Below are positions 32,804 through 42,319 of a DNA stretch of 64,000 bases, piece after piece. The notes beneath the pieces are model-generated. The model made no database searches and was not told where the DNA came from. It saw nothing but the letters and a program-made list of their open reading frames with translations. Position numbers and translations under genes: made by a program. This stretch comes from Planctomycetota bacterium (GTDB lineage Bacteria > Planctomycetota > Planctomycetia > Planctomycetales > Planctomycetaceae): contig JAFEBS010000062.1 in assembly GCA_018242525.1 (NCBI GenBank), forward strand, positions 62,001 through 126,000. The letters run 5' to 3'. Each line of letters opens with the position of its first letter. Within the stretch, counting starts at the first letter, position 1.

Positions 32804-34621
32804 TCAACCCAGGGCGATCCGTTCTTCAGGGTATTCATAGTTGGCTTCATTATTGGTGCCGGCCAGAGCGGCCAGCAGCGTGACGGCTCCCACCCGCCCC
32901 AGGAACATTGTGGCGACCAGCACAATCTTGGAACTGGTTTGCAGACCCGCTGTGACACCGGTCGAAACACCAACGGTCCCCAGAGCGCTTGCCACTTCGT
33001 ACAAATGGTCCAGGATCAGATGCGGCTGGCGCTCGAAGGAAATGACCAGCAGCGACGCGATCATCTGAGCCGTCAATGCCAGCGCGATGACGGCCAGCCC
33101 GCGATAGACCTGAATTTCCGGAATCGTCCGCTTCATCACTTCGACGTTGGTTCTCCCCTTCAGAACGGCGCGCAGCGTCAGGATCGACAGAGCCAGGCAG
33201 ATGGTCTTAACGCCGCCGCCCGTGGAACCGGGCGAGGCTCCCACAAACATCAGCATGATCCCGAACAGCTTGCTGGTCGCCGTCAACTGACCATGGTCGA
33301 TCGTGTTGAAGCCCGCGGTTCTCAATGTGACCGAGTGGAACCATGCATTGGCCAGTTGCGATGACGGTTCGGTCGGGTTAGCCGGGTTGTTCCATTCCAT
33401 TCCCAGCAGAATCACTGTCCCTGCGAACAGCAGCACCACCGTTGTGATGGCGACCAGTCGCGTGGACAATGTCAGCCGGATCCGATGCTGGGGAACCAGA
33501 CGCAGGTTGCATCGCGGTCGACAACGGCTGCGAATCGAATGAAACAGGTTGTCCAGGGACGTGAACCCAAAACCACCGAGAATGATCAGCCCCGCAATGA
33601 CGCCCCAGACCTGCCACCGCAATTCCCAACGCATTAGACTTTCCGTCCGCGTGGAAAAGCCGGCGTTACAAAACGCGCTGACGGAATGAAACAGACTATG
33701 AAACGCCCTGTCGGCCAGTGGTTCGTCAGCCCACAAGCCGGACAACAAAGCAGCCCCCAGCAGTTCGATCCCGATGGTGAACGCCAGGATCGAACGCAGC
33801 AGCCCGCGTACATCGGCGAGTTGCTCGGACTCCAGCAGATCGGCCATCGTGGCCGCTTCACGAACGGAACTGCTTCCCCCGCCGACGGCGGCGAAAAATG
33901 CACCGAAGGTCATGATCCCCAGACCTCCCAACTGGAACAGCAGCAGGATGACGCACTGCCCCTCGCGGCTCCAGTGGGTTCCCGTATCCACCACCACCAG
34001 TCCCGTGACACAACAGGCGCTGGTGGACGTAAACAGTGCCGTCAAGAATTCGGCGGAGGGCTCTCCCACGGGTCGACAGCGCGGCAGCATCAGCAACAGG
34101 GTTCCGATCCCGATCAGCGTCAAAAAGGACATCACCAGCACCAGGGCTGGATTAAATCGGGCATGAGAAATCTGGCGCGTGATTCGCACCATTTCGATCG
34201 CACCGCGGGCGAGGGCCACGAACTCAGTCCAGGCAAGCATGCTATTGTTTGGCACCAGTCCCGGTACGCCAAACTTGGTGACCACTTGAATCACCATTAA
34301 TCCGGCCAGCCAGATCAGGCAGAACAACGCACTCAGAGAGTTTTCACGCAGAAATGTGGAGCGAGTCAGACTCCAGAAATATCGTAATCCCAGACTGACC
34401 AGCGGCGCCAGGTTGGCAGCCAGGACTGCTGCGGCCAGCACGCGAACAACGGTCTGGTGATGGTCGCGAAAGCCGTGCATCACGATCACGGCAATGACAC
34501 CCGCCACGCCCCCCAGGATGTCAACCTGCTGCAGCCACAACTCGGCCAGCGGATGCAGGGTCAACTGGGGCGTCAATTCTTCGTGAGAATCCTTCTCAGA
34601 ATTGGATTTGTGGGCGGACAT
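32804..34621 (-). CDS. TrkH/KtrB-family potassium uptake membrane subunit
   Basis: 605 residues, membrane protein. The four pore-loop repeats can be followed: TSTSACCVTGLVVVDTGTHW, SVSAFCNAGFSTRTES, SVTLRTAGFNTIDHG with SPGSTGGGVKT, and the last as ALGTVGVSTGVTAGL. Each carries the filter Gly. TrkH/KtrB subunits import potassium with sodium or protons, gated by a cytoplasmic TrkA/KtrA subunit. No trkA gene is in this window. The N-terminal 100 residues add extra hydrophobic segments compared with KtrB. The ATG at 34621 lacks a strong ribosome site. Confidence 0.88.
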   Translation of the reverse strand: MSAHKSNSEKDSHEELTPQLTLHPLAELWLQQVDILGGVAGVIAVIVMHGFRDHHQTVVRVLAAAVLAANLAPLVSLGLRYFWSLTRSTFLRENSLSALFCLIWLAGLMVIQVVTKFGVPGLVPNNSMLAWTEFVALARGAIEMVRITRQISHARFNPALVLVMSFLTLIGIGTLLLMLPRCRPVGEPSAEFLTALFTSTSACCVTGLVVVDTGTHWSREGQCVILLLFQLGGLGIMTFGAFFAAVGGGSSSVREAATMADLLESEQLADVRGLLRSILAFTIGIELLGAALLSGLWADEPLADRAFHSLFHSVSAFCNAGFSTRTESLMRWELRWQVWGVIAGLIILGGFGFTSLDNLFHSIRSRCRPRCNLRLVPQHRIRLTLSTRLVAITTVVLLFAGTVILLGMEWNNPANPTEPSSQLANAWFHSVTLRTAGFNTIDHGQLTATSKLFGIMLMFVGASPGSTGGGVKTICLALSILTLRAVLKGRTNVEVMKRTIPEIQVYRGLAVIALALTAQMIASLLVISFERQPHLILDHLYEVASALGTVGVSTGVTAGLQTSSKIVLVATMFLGRVGAVTLLAALAGTNNEANYEYPEERIALG

Positions 34622-34674
34622 GAGGAACTCAGCGGCGTGAGCGATGAAGGAAATTGAACGTCAATCGACGGCGT

Positions 34675-36015
34675 TCAGTCGGGCGTGGCAGGTGGTTGTC
34701 GAACTGGTCCCGACCGTCGGGTGCGATAATCCTCCAGGCGGCGTTTCAATTCGGCCTCGAAGCCGCGATCGACGGGCTCGTAGTATCGGGCCTCGACCCC
34801 CAGATAGTCTTGAGCCACCCAGCCTTCCGCAGAATCGTGGGGGTACTGGTATCCATCACCATGCCCCAGTCGCTCGGCACCCTTGAAATGCCGGTCCCGC
34901 AAATGAACCGGGACTGGCAGCGTTCGTTGGGTCCGAACGTCATCCATGGCGGCATCAATCGCCACATAGGCGGCATTCGACTTCGGGGCGAGAGCCAGAT
35001 AGGTCACCGCCTGGGCCAGGGGAATGCGACATTCGGGCAGACCGATGAATTCAGTCGCCTGCGCCGCTGCCTGAGCCAGGATCAATCCCTGGGGATCGGC
35101 ATTGCCGATGTCCTCGGCGGCGGCAATGACAATTCGACGCGCCAGAAAGCGCGGATCTTCACCGGCGGCCAGCATCCGCGCCATCCAGTACAGCGCCGCA
35201 TCCGGATCGCCGCCGCGAATACTTTTAATCAGGGCGCTGGCCGCATCATAGTGCTCATCACCGTCCGCATCGTAGCGAATCTGTTTCTTCTGAATCGACT
35301 CTTCGGCTGTCGCCAAATCCAGCGTCCGGGAACTGCCCGTCAATGACAGTACGCCGACTTCCAGCGCGGTCAGTGCCCGGCGGGCATCGCCATCGCAGAT
35401 CGTGGCCAGGAATTCGATCGCTTCGTCGGTCGCCGTAATTCCGCGCGACCCAAGTCCCCGTTGCGGATCGGCCAGGGCGCGGCGCAACAGCAATGCGATG
35501 TCACCGACCGCCAATGGCTGCAATTCGAAGATCTGGCTGCGACTGAGCAGCGGCGCAATCAGTGCGAAGAACGGATTGGCCGTGGTCGCGGCGACCAGCG
35601 CGACAATTCCCTCTTCGACATCGGGCAGCAAAACATTCTGTTGGGTCTTGTTGAAATGGTGCAATTCATCAATGAACAGGACTGTTCTTGGTCCGCCGGT
35701 CGAGACATCGGCACGCGCTCGATCGAGCACCTCGCGCAGTTCTTTCACCCCGGCGGCTGCAGCGTTCAGGGAACGGAAGGTCCGTCGAGTGTGTCGGGCA
35801 ATCAATTCGGCGAGTGAGGTTTTGCCGGTTCCCGGCGGTCCGTAGAAGACCACTGAGCTGACGCGATCGGCTTCCAGCAGCCGTCGCAAGAGCTTCCCGG
35901 GGGCCAGAAAATGTTGCTGGCCAACGAATTCATCCAGTGACCGGGGACGCATCCGCGCAGCCAGTGGACGAACCGCTTCACGATGTTCCGCCTCCATGCG
36001 ATCAAACAGTGCCAT
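34675..36015 (-). CDS. rarA: Replication-associated recombination protein A (RarA/MgsA)
   Basis: 446 residues. AAA+ ATPase with Walker A GPPGTGKTSLAELIARHT, Walker B VLFIDELHHFNKTQQN and sensor region TTANPFFALIAPLLSRSQ. The C-terminal part has the MgsA-type pattern YDADGDEHYDAASALIKSIRG and AEDIGNADPQ, diagnostic of RarA and distinct from RuvB or DnaX. It acts at stalled replication forks as a tetramer bound to single-strand-binding protein. The ATG at 36015 gives MALFDRMEAEHRE; the upstream extension has no family match. It lies 53 bases downstream of the trkH start on the other side, same strand. Confidence 0.93.
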   Translation of the reverse strand: MALFDRMEAEHREAVRPLAARMRPRSLDEFVGQQHFLAPGKLLRRLLEADRVSSVVFYGPPGTGKTSLAELIARHTRRTFRSLNAAAAGVKELREVLDRARADVSTGGPRTVLFIDELHHFNKTQQNVLLPDVEEGIVALVAATTANPFFALIAPLLSRSQIFELQPLAVGDIALLLRRALADPQRGLGSRGITATDEAIEFLATICDGDARRALTALEVGVLSLTGSSRTLDLATAEESIQKKQIRYDADGDEHYDAASALIKSIRGGDPDAALYWMARMLAAGEDPRFLARRIVIAAAEDIGNADPQGLILAQAAAQATEFIGLPECRIPLAQAVTYLALAPKSNAAYVAIDAAMDDVRTQRTLPVPVHLRDRHFKGAERLGHGDGYQYPHDSAEGWVAQDYLGVEARYYEPVDRGFEAELKRRLEDYRTRRSGPVRQPPATPD

Positions 36016-36511
36016 ACAATGGCAGCCCTCGAAGAAATCTGGCGAAACGGACGCCTGAGACAGGCCCACGCAGGAGCCACCTGGCCACCACCGGCCGCAG
36101 CATGACGATGCATCGGCCGGACTGCTTCACCTGCGGCGATGCCGCATCGAAATCAAAAAGAAACCTCCGCCTGTGCCGGTCAAAACTGCGGTTCTGAACC
36201 CGAGAGTCCAGGGGGGAGCCGCAAGATCCGGGTTGTGTGAGCCGAGAGACGCCGAAACGTCGTCTCGGATATACGCGCAGCCGAACCGAGATGACTCCCT
36301 TGAAATCGTAATTGTAGGGTCAACGCACTAGTTTCGTATCGAACACTGCAGAGGTCCCATGGACTCCGAAGAATCCACAATCGATGCTAGCGTGCGAATC
36401 GACGACATGCAAGATGACGAAGTCGTCCAGATCGGGTTGACGGACAGCCGAAAAGACGCTTATTCCACAGGCCGGTTCAGGTTACGGCGTTTTCGCAGTC
36501 AGCGTTCTTCA
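36016..36511. other. Intergenic region upstream of rarA
   Basis: About 500 bases. It holds no convincing gene apart from a weak plus-strand frame (36359-36601, starting MDSEESTIDA with GAGG upstream) that overlaps the better-supported microprotein at 36512-36634. The region should include the rarA promoter. No terminator or clear repeat is visible. Confidence 0.4.
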
Positions 36512-36634
36512 TCAGACAGGACGGTCACCGCCGGGCGGAGCGACTTTCCAGTAATCGTAGAATACATTCGTCCGCTCCAGCGTCAGTTGGAAACCGTTTG
36601 AAATCCGAGTCATGTAGTGTTCCTCGAATGACAT
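36512..36634 (-). CDS. 40-residue microprotein downstream of the RDD gene
   Basis: The protein starts MSFEEHYMTRISNGFQ and ends YDYWKVAPPGGDRPV. AGGTG lies five bases before the ATG, and the start is only 7 bases past the stop of the RDD-protein gene on the same strand, so it would be translated from that message. The aromatic, charged composition looks like real protein, and synonymous sites follow local codon use. No family recognised. It is too short for common gene-finding limits. Function unknown. Confidence 0.55.
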   Translation of the reverse strand: MSFEEHYMTRISNGFQLTLERTNVFYDYWKVAPPGGDRPV

Positions 36635-36641
36635 TTTTCAC

Positions 36642-38336
36642 CTATTGTGCGGGGCAGGAACTGGTGTCGATCACCAGCGTACCAGCGATCAGATCGCCGA
36701 TCCGCTGTCGGTTCTCGGTACCGATCATACAGGCAACTCCTGGAATCGCACTCAGTAATTGTGATGTGTCGACCCAGAACAGCAGTTCCCGAGCCAGCGA
36801 AGACAAGAGGCCACACGGCCGCAATGACGTTCGTACCACCCGCAGACCAAACAGCCACTTGCCGGGCGAAGTTCCCCAGAGCCAGTGACTGACGACCAGC
36901 GTCAGCCAGGCCCCTGCGAGCCAGAGAGCAGTGGGGGTCAACCGCGTCAGTCCGGTGGGATCTTCGAGCGACCTCATCAGGGTTTCAAAACTGGTCTTCC
37001 AGAGCAGGCTCCATGCTTGAATGAAGATCGGGCCGAACAGCAGCACCAGATCGACGCTGCGGGCCAGAGATCGTCGGATGATCGACGCCAGCCTGACGTT
37101 TTCATGCCCAAAAGAATAAATTGGCTCCCGCTGCATTCGATTTGCCGCCACGATCAGGATCAGCGTTCCCGTCAGAAGAACAATGAACACCCGAAACAGG
37201 ATGTTCAACATCCAGCGCTGAATGGGACGTCCCATTCCCGCGACTGTGTAGGGTCGTGTATGCAATTGACCGTCCTGTAACTGCAGGACTTTTACGTCGT
37301 CCACAAGCGGGCAGGCCAGGACATGAGTCGGTGTTGCTGGAGATGGGACCACCCTGAGTTGCTCATCTTCGCCCAATTCGACGGTCGTGAACCGCTCTGG
37401 CTGACACGGGCTTGATTTCAGACCGGACAACGGCAACTTCCAGATGCCATTTTTATTACACAGAATGAATCCCTGGTCAGCGTATGCGACGTTGGGAAAT
37501 CCCGTTGAATAGTCAAGATCCAGCAAGACCCAACCTGTGGCTTCCGCGGCCTGATTTTCCGCGACCAGCGCCGACAAGGGTTCATCATCTTCCGGTTGAT
37601 CGACGAAAGCGAATCCTGCGTGGTAACTGACCGTCGGTTTCGTAGTCATGCCGTCGAACTGAAACAAATGGTATTCGCCCTGATGCGATACAACCTGGAT
37701 CCGACACGCCCCGGCAAACCCGACGGGGAGCGAGGAGTCGCGAGGTGCCAGGATGGAATTGCCGGTCACTGCATCCAGGACCCATTTGCGCCCCGGTCCA
37801 GGCAGCGCGATCCGCCCCCGGTCCTGCCACTGGCCATCATTCAGAACCGTCAAACGATCGATTCCCAGCGAGTCACGCTCGATCAGGGCCAGTTGCCCTT
37901 CGTACAAAAAAGGGTCGCCAACGGCGACACCGACTTTTCGATTGGGTCGAATAGTGATGACTTGTGTTCCGTCAAATTCCAGAACCTCATTGGGCGCAAC
38001 AACCCACAATCGTTCACCGTCGCTGGCAATTCCCAATGGCATCACGACGGAGGGCAGAGGGATCTGCCTGGAGACACCCGTTTTCAAATTGACCGCCAGC
38101 AGCGATATCGCGCCGCCGCTTTGCAGCATCGTCCCGCGCTGCATCAATTCGCATTCGGGAATAATCAGTTCCCCACGAAACTCATGGGCGTACACCGTGA
38201 GTGCGAATTTCATGCGACCCTGAGCCAGACTGACCATCGCCTGCCAGGCCCAAAGGCCAATGGCGACGAACGCCCCGATCTGCAGCAGCGCCACCGCAAA
38301 ACCCAGTGAAACGGCCTTCGGCCAGCGACTTGTCAT
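36642..38336 (-). CDS. RDD-domain membrane protein with a large N-terminal propeller-like region
   Basis: 564 residues. A single hydrophobic helix near residues 10-35 is followed by about 330 soluble residues with repeated strand patterns (IASDGERLWVVAPNEVLEFDG, RLTVLNDGQWQDRG, HVLACPLVDDVKVLQL) that read as a beta-propeller. The C-terminal part has several helices with the RDD signature: RSLARSVDLVLLFGPIFI and SPGKWLFGLRVVR. The RDD domain is found in sodium/proton and other poorly known membrane proteins. The propeller would lie outside the cytoplasm if the first helix is an uncleaved signal. Followed by a 40-residue ORF 7 bases later. Confidence 0.78.
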   Translation of the reverse strand: MTSRWPKAVSLGFAVALLQIGAFVAIGLWAWQAMVSLAQGRMKFALTVYAHEFRGELIIPECELMQRGTMLQSGGAISLLAVNLKTGVSRQIPLPSVVMPLGIASDGERLWVVAPNEVLEFDGTQVITIRPNRKVGVAVGDPFLYEGQLALIERDSLGIDRLTVLNDGQWQDRGRIALPGPGRKWVLDAVTGNSILAPRDSSLPVGFAGACRIQVVSHQGEYHLFQFDGMTTKPTVSYHAGFAFVDQPEDDEPLSALVAENQAAEATGWVLLDLDYSTGFPNVAYADQGFILCNKNGIWKLPLSGLKSSPCQPERFTTVELGEDEQLRVVPSPATPTHVLACPLVDDVKVLQLQDGQLHTRPYTVAGMGRPIQRWMLNILFRVFIVLLTGTLILIVAANRMQREPIYSFGHENVRLASIIRRSLARSVDLVLLFGPIFIQAWSLLWKTSFETLMRSLEDPTGLTRLTPTALWLAGAWLTLVVSHWLWGTSPGKWLFGLRVVRTSLRPCGLLSSLARELLFWVDTSQLLSAIPGVACMIGTENRQRIGDLIAGTLVIDTSSCPAQ

Positions 38337-38347
38337 AGTCGATCCAA

Positions 38348-39331
38348 TCACGACGAAGACACACAGACGGGTTGTTTCCGGCGTCCGGATTCCAGGATCG
38401 CCCACGTGAGATCAAACACCGGCAAAGCGGCCGACGGTGGCGACAGTTCGGCAGTACCCTGCAGAATCGTGTCCAGAAAACTGTTGACGGGGGTCGATTC
38501 CGGTTCATCAACGGCCTGACGTTCCATCTGTCCCTCCCGCGCGATCCAGAACTCGCCGTGGCGAATCATCAGGTCGGCACGTTCGCAATGGATGCTCAGA
38601 TCTTCACCGAGGTATTGTGCGTGTCCAATGAAATCGATCGTGGCTGTGACGTCACCACTGAACAGAGCCGACACGCTGGTCACGATCTCCACGTGGCTGC
38701 CCCAAGTCTGGCTGCGGGCGAACACTTCCTGCGGGGTCAGTCCTGTGATGTAGAACAACAGATCGATCTTGTGACTGCCCGCATCAGTGACGAAGCCTCC
38801 CGTGTTCTGCCGGGGATCGTCACGCCAGGTCCCGGTGATCGTCGGTTGCCAGTTTTCGACGTTGTGCGAAACAATGGCGCGGACGGAACCCCAGCGACCG
38901 GAACGAACTTCACGTCGAATCGTGCGATAAAGTGACGTGTGACGCCGCTGATAACCCAGCGAAAAGGCCTGCCGTCGGGCAACGGCCAGTTCGGAGCGGG
39001 CGATGAGTTCCAGGATCTCGGCCCGATGAGCGGCCAGGGGCTTTTCGCACAGGACATGCCAGCCACGATCCAGACAGGCCAGTGCCTGGCGATGATGCTC
39101 GGCCGTCGGGGTACAGATGATCGCCGCTTCGATGTTGTCCAGCGACACCAGTTGTTCCAAAGTGTCACAGATCCGTGCCGTGGGACACAACTCCTGCTGC
39201 AGTCCGGCGGCCATTGGACGCTGGGCATCCAGCAGCGCAGCAATCTCGCCGCGACCATCGTCGATCAGTTTCTGGCCGTGATGTCGTCCCATTCGTCCGC
39301 AACCGATGATGGCAAATCGAATTCTCGTCAT
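38348..39331 (-). CDS. Gfo/Idh/MocA-family oxidoreductase
   Basis: 327 residues. The NAD(P) loop FAIIGCGRMGRHHG is at residues 6-19, and the conserved CEKPLA carries the catalytic-site Lys. The second domain contains TDAGSHKIDLLFYITG, where the DxGxHxID pattern supplies the active-site His. There is no signal peptide, so it acts in the cytoplasm on a sugar, inositol or similar substrate that cannot be named. It ends 11 bases before the start of the RDD gene on the same strand, so the two form an operon. The ATG at 39331 gives the canonical N-terminus. Confidence 0.88.
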   Translation of the reverse strand: MTRIRFAIIGCGRMGRHHGQKLIDDGRGEIAALLDAQRPMAAGLQQELCPTARICDTLEQLVSLDNIEAAIICTPTAEHHRQALACLDRGWHVLCEKPLAAHRAEILELIARSELAVARRQAFSLGYQRRHTSLYRTIRREVRSGRWGSVRAIVSHNVENWQPTITGTWRDDPRQNTGGFVTDAGSHKIDLLFYITGLTPQEVFARSQTWGSHVEIVTSVSALFSGDVTATIDFIGHAQYLGEDLSIHCERADLMIRHGEFWIAREGQMERQAVDEPESTPVNSFLDTILQGTAELSPPSAALPVFDLTWAILESGRRKQPVCVSSS

Positions 39332-39485
39332 GTGTGGTCCCGGTGACTCTGGAGAACCTATTGAACGACGCCGCAACCTGTCCGTCGCCTGATCGGGCTG
39401 CTACGATCTTGAACACTTGAAGCTGGACGAACTCAGGGGAACCTGTGGCCCCGGCCCCAATTGACGCACTCGACGGAATCTTCGC

Positions 39486-40163
39486 ATGCATGTGTTGCTG
39501 TTTGATATTGATGGAACGCTGATCGACGCGGGTGGAGCAGGCCAGGCGGCGATGGAACAGGCGGTCGCCGAAGTCTTCGGCGAAACCCGTCCGGTCGATG
39601 GCATCCCCGCTGCGGGCCGCACCGATCGCGCAATCGGTCGTGACCTGTTCGAGTATTACTCGATTCCCGCCACGGATGACAACTGGAGTCGGTACCTGAA
39701 TTCGTATTTCTCGCTGCTGCCGGAATCTCTGCAAACCAGGCAGGGGGCGATCCTGCCAGGAGTTGTCTCGTTGATCGAGCGGTTGAGCGGCCGATCCGAC
39801 GTGTTCCTGGGATTGTTGACGGGGAACTTTGTCGAAGGGGCCCGACTGAAGCTGGAGCACTTTGGCCTGCATCACCATTTTCGCGCGGGAGGGTTTGGCG
39901 ATGCTCATCTGCATCGCGACGATGTTGCCCGCGACGCTCTGGCGGCCGTCCAGGAACATATTCCGCAGGTCCTGCCGGAACAGATCTGGGTGGTGGGGGA
40001 CACGCCCGCCGACGTGCAGTGTGGACGCGCCATCGGTGCGAATGTGCTGGCTGTCGCCACAGGAATCTTCGCGGCCGATCAATTACAACATCATTCACCG
40101 GACCTGCTTCTCAGCGATTTGACCCTCGCCGGGGACTGGCTGGCGCGCCTGGGAATCGCGTAG
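39486..40163 (+). CDS. HAD-superfamily hydrolase, phosphoglycolate-phosphatase-like
   Basis: 225 residues. The nucleophile motif LFDIDGTLIDAGG is at the N-terminus with Asp6 and Asp8 as nucleophile and acid. GLLTGNFVEGA gives the motif II Thr, and VVGDTPADVQCGRAIG is motif IV. The cap is the helical C1 type (residues about 15-85) of phosphoglycolate phosphatase and pyrophosphatase relatives. It should dephosphorylate a small metabolite; the substrate is not readable. Just 111 bases separate it from the purine nucleoside phosphorylase gene, so the two may be cotranscribed and serve nucleotide salvage. Confidence 0.85.
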   Translation: MHVLLFDIDGTLIDAGGAGQAAMEQAVAEVFGETRPVDGIPAAGRTDRAIGRDLFEYYSIPATDDNWSRYLNSYFSLLPESLQTRQGAILPGVVSLIERLSGRSDVFLGLLTGNFVEGARLKLEHFGLHHHFRAGGFGDAHLHRDDVARDALAAVQEHIPQVLPEQIWVVGDTPADVQCGRAIGANVLAVATGIFAADQLQHHSPDLLLSDLTLAGDWLARLGIA

Positions 40164-40274
40164 GTTGCGATTGAGTTATTCGCAGAGTACTCGCGGCGTG
40201 TCCGACATGACTGGTTGGATTCACACACTCGTTCACCGTGCATGACCCTTCAATTCACTTGTTTAGCGACCATC

Positions 40275-41120
40275 ATGCCCCTGACGCCCGATCCGATTGC
40301 CGATTGCCTGGCGGTCATCCGCCGAAACTGGACAGCCGTCCCGCGCGTCGGCATCGTCCTGGGGACGGGGTTGGGTGCGTTTGTCGAACAGATGCAGATT
40401 GAAGCCGCGTTCGAGCGCGGCGACCTTCCCCATTTTCCGGCCGCGACAGCGATGAGTCATCGAGGTCGGCTGGTCTGTGGTCACGTTGACGATCTTCCCA
40501 TCGTGGTGATGGACGGGCGATTTCACATCTACGAAGGGCATTCACTGGATCTGATCACGCTGCCGGTCCGGCTGATGCGGTCAATGGGAATCGAGTTGCT
40601 GATCCTGACAAACGCCAGCGGCGGATTGAATCCCGATTTTCACACGGGTGACATTGTGATGCTGACCGATCACCTGAATTTCATGGGGACAAACCCGCTG
40701 ATCGGGCCCAATGACGACCGTTTTGGCCCTCGATTTCCTGATATCAGTGAAACATACTCGCTCGCCCATCGGGAGCTTGCGGCAAATGTCGCTGATGCAG
40801 TCGGCATACCACTGCGTCAGGGAGTTTATGCCGCCGTCACCGGTCCCAATTACGAAACCAGAGCCGAAATCCGGTTCTTCCGCATGGCGGGGGCGGACGT
40901 GATTGGAATGTCCACGGTTCCCGAAGCACTTGTAGCCGCACACGCCAGCCTGCCCGTACTGGCGTTCTCGGTCGTGACCAACGAATGCCTGGCCCCCGCA
41001 TCGGCTCCTGTACGAGGTGAAGACGTCATTGCCGTCGCGAATGCGGCAGCAGAACGCCTGCAATCCTTGTTATTGGGGGTGCTGTCCTCAATCGGGAAGT
41101 TGCCGCGAACTCCAGGTTGA
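40275..41120 (+). CDS. Purine nucleoside phosphorylase
   Basis: 281 residues, close to the trimeric PNP length. Motifs in order: VGIVLGTGLGAFVEQ (phosphate loop), MSHRGRLVCGHV, GRFHIYEGH, LILTNASGGLN, ALVAAHASLPVLAFSVVTNECL with the purine-site Asn. The family cleaves inosine and guanosine with phosphate to base and ribose-1-phosphate. The sequence alone does not separate inosine/guanosine enzymes from MTA phosphorylases, although the Asn favours PNP. The ATG at 40275 gives a normal N-terminus; ATG 40242 and TTG 40215 are also in frame. It converges on the response-regulator gene. Confidence 0.88.
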   Translation: MPLTPDPIADCLAVIRRNWTAVPRVGIVLGTGLGAFVEQMQIEAAFERGDLPHFPAATAMSHRGRLVCGHVDDLPIVVMDGRFHIYEGHSLDLITLPVRLMRSMGIELLILTNASGGLNPDFHTGDIVMLTDHLNFMGTNPLIGPNDDRFGPRFPDISETYSLAHRELAANVADAVGIPLRQGVYAAVTGPNYETRAEIRFFRMAGADVIGMSTVPEALVAAHASLPVLAFSVVTNECLAPASAPVRGEDVIAVANAAAERLQSLLLGVLSSIGKLPRTPG

Positions 41121-41135
41121 TTCACGGATGGATCA

Positions 41136-42038
41136 TCAGGACTTGGCGGCAGCTCGAGTGGCCCGTTTGATCAACGTCACTTCGTTACCACATTCGTTGT
41201 ACTGGACCTCATCCAGAAACGTCCGCATCAGTAACAACCCGCGTCCGTGGGGACGGTCCACGTACCGAGGATCCCGGGGGGCCGGTAACGACGACACGTC
41301 AAAACCGGGTCCATCATCCCGAATGACGAAGACGGCCCCACTGGAGGAGTACTTTGAGGCGATCCAGATGCGTCGTTCTTTGTAGGGGCTTTCCTGCGTA
41401 CGGCGCCTGGCAAGGTCAAAAAACTCGTGGTAATTCGTTTCCCGCAATTGCGACGAGACTTCCATGTTTCCGTGGAAATAGGCATTCAACAGCGCCTCGT
41501 CCAAGGCCACACCAACCCGCAACTGTTCAGCACTGGTGAACAGCCGCAACCCATTGAATGTCTGCATCAGGTATGCGGAGACTGACGTGATCAATTCCAG
41601 ATCGTTTTCGATCAGAAATTCCGATTCCCAGCGTTGCAGGCGATTCAGGACACGCGTCTGCGACAACCGCTCGCCAGAGATTCGCAGGACGTTGGCAACA
41701 GTCGCCCAGAGTTCGTTGGGAAGACTGCTCTTGGGAACATAACTGGCGGCACCCGCCTGCAGGGCACGAACGGCGACGGACTCGCTGCCGGCAGCCGTCA
41801 TCAAAATCACCGGGATCGGCGACTGCAAGTCCTTCAAGCGGCGGACGAGTTCCAGGCCATCCAGCTTGGGCATCTCCAGATCGGTCACAACAACATCGGG
41901 AGGGTCATTCTGAATCGATTCGAGTGCTTCATAACCATCGACCGCATACTGGACTTCAACCCCGCTGACCTTCAGGAGCAATCCGCCGACGAGCTTGCGA
42001 TCCAGTGCAGAGTCGTCAACGATTAGAATCTGGGGCAT
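41136..42038 (-). CDS. Response regulator fused to an RsbW-type ATPase domain
   Basis: 300 residues. The receiver domain (1-120) has the acidic pair DD at 8-9, phosphoacceptor Asp53 in VVVTDLEMP, and the Lys in SYVPKSS. A linker of about 45 residues follows, then a GHKL ATPase of the anti-sigma type: DEALLNAYFHGN (N box), IRDDGPGFD (G1 box) and GRGLLLMRTFLDEV (G2 box). There is no histidine-phosphorylation domain, so this is not a sensor kinase but a phosphorylation-controlled serine kinase or anti-sigma factor. Such fusions occur in planctomycetes and related phyla. No cognate STAS or sigma gene is adjacent. It is divergent from the PNPOx-like gene. Confidence 0.85.
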   Translation of the reverse strand: MPQILIVDDSALDRKLVGGLLLKVSGVEVQYAVDGYEALESIQNDPPDVVVTDLEMPKLDGLELVRRLKDLQSPIPVILMTAAGSESVAVRALQAGAASYVPKSSLPNELWATVANVLRISGERLSQTRVLNRLQRWESEFLIENDLELITSVSAYLMQTFNGLRLFTSAEQLRVGVALDEALLNAYFHGNMEVSSQLRETNYHEFFDLARRRTQESPYKERRIWIASKYSSSGAVFVIRDDGPGFDVSSLPAPRDPRYVDRPHGRGLLLMRTFLDEVQYNECGNEVTLIKRATRAAAKS

Positions 42039-42319
42039 TGAACTGGCGCTTTCGTGGATAGCCGATTGCTTGAAGTAAAACTGAATTCGTATATCGGTGA
42101 TTTCCATCCGAAACGTGTGGTGGTTCACCGCTGATACTAACTCGTTTGGAAGGACAGTGCTCCACGATTTTTAGTTTGGCAAACAAACTGCCAGAGCCGC
42201 GGCAGCGCCATCAAGCAGTCCCGAAACAAGACAAATCCGCTGTCCTGACGAAAAATGCATCGACCACGAAGCGTTGTGCTGGCAATCATTCCTATTCGAT
42301 TCAATTCACGGAGACAGTC

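Noticed and set aside
36359..36601. Plus-strand frame of 80 residues with GAGG before its ATG
   Set aside because: It overlaps the better-supported minus-strand microprotein at 36512-36634, its C-terminal half has low-complexity Arg/Ser codons typical of an antisense frame, and no family is recognised.
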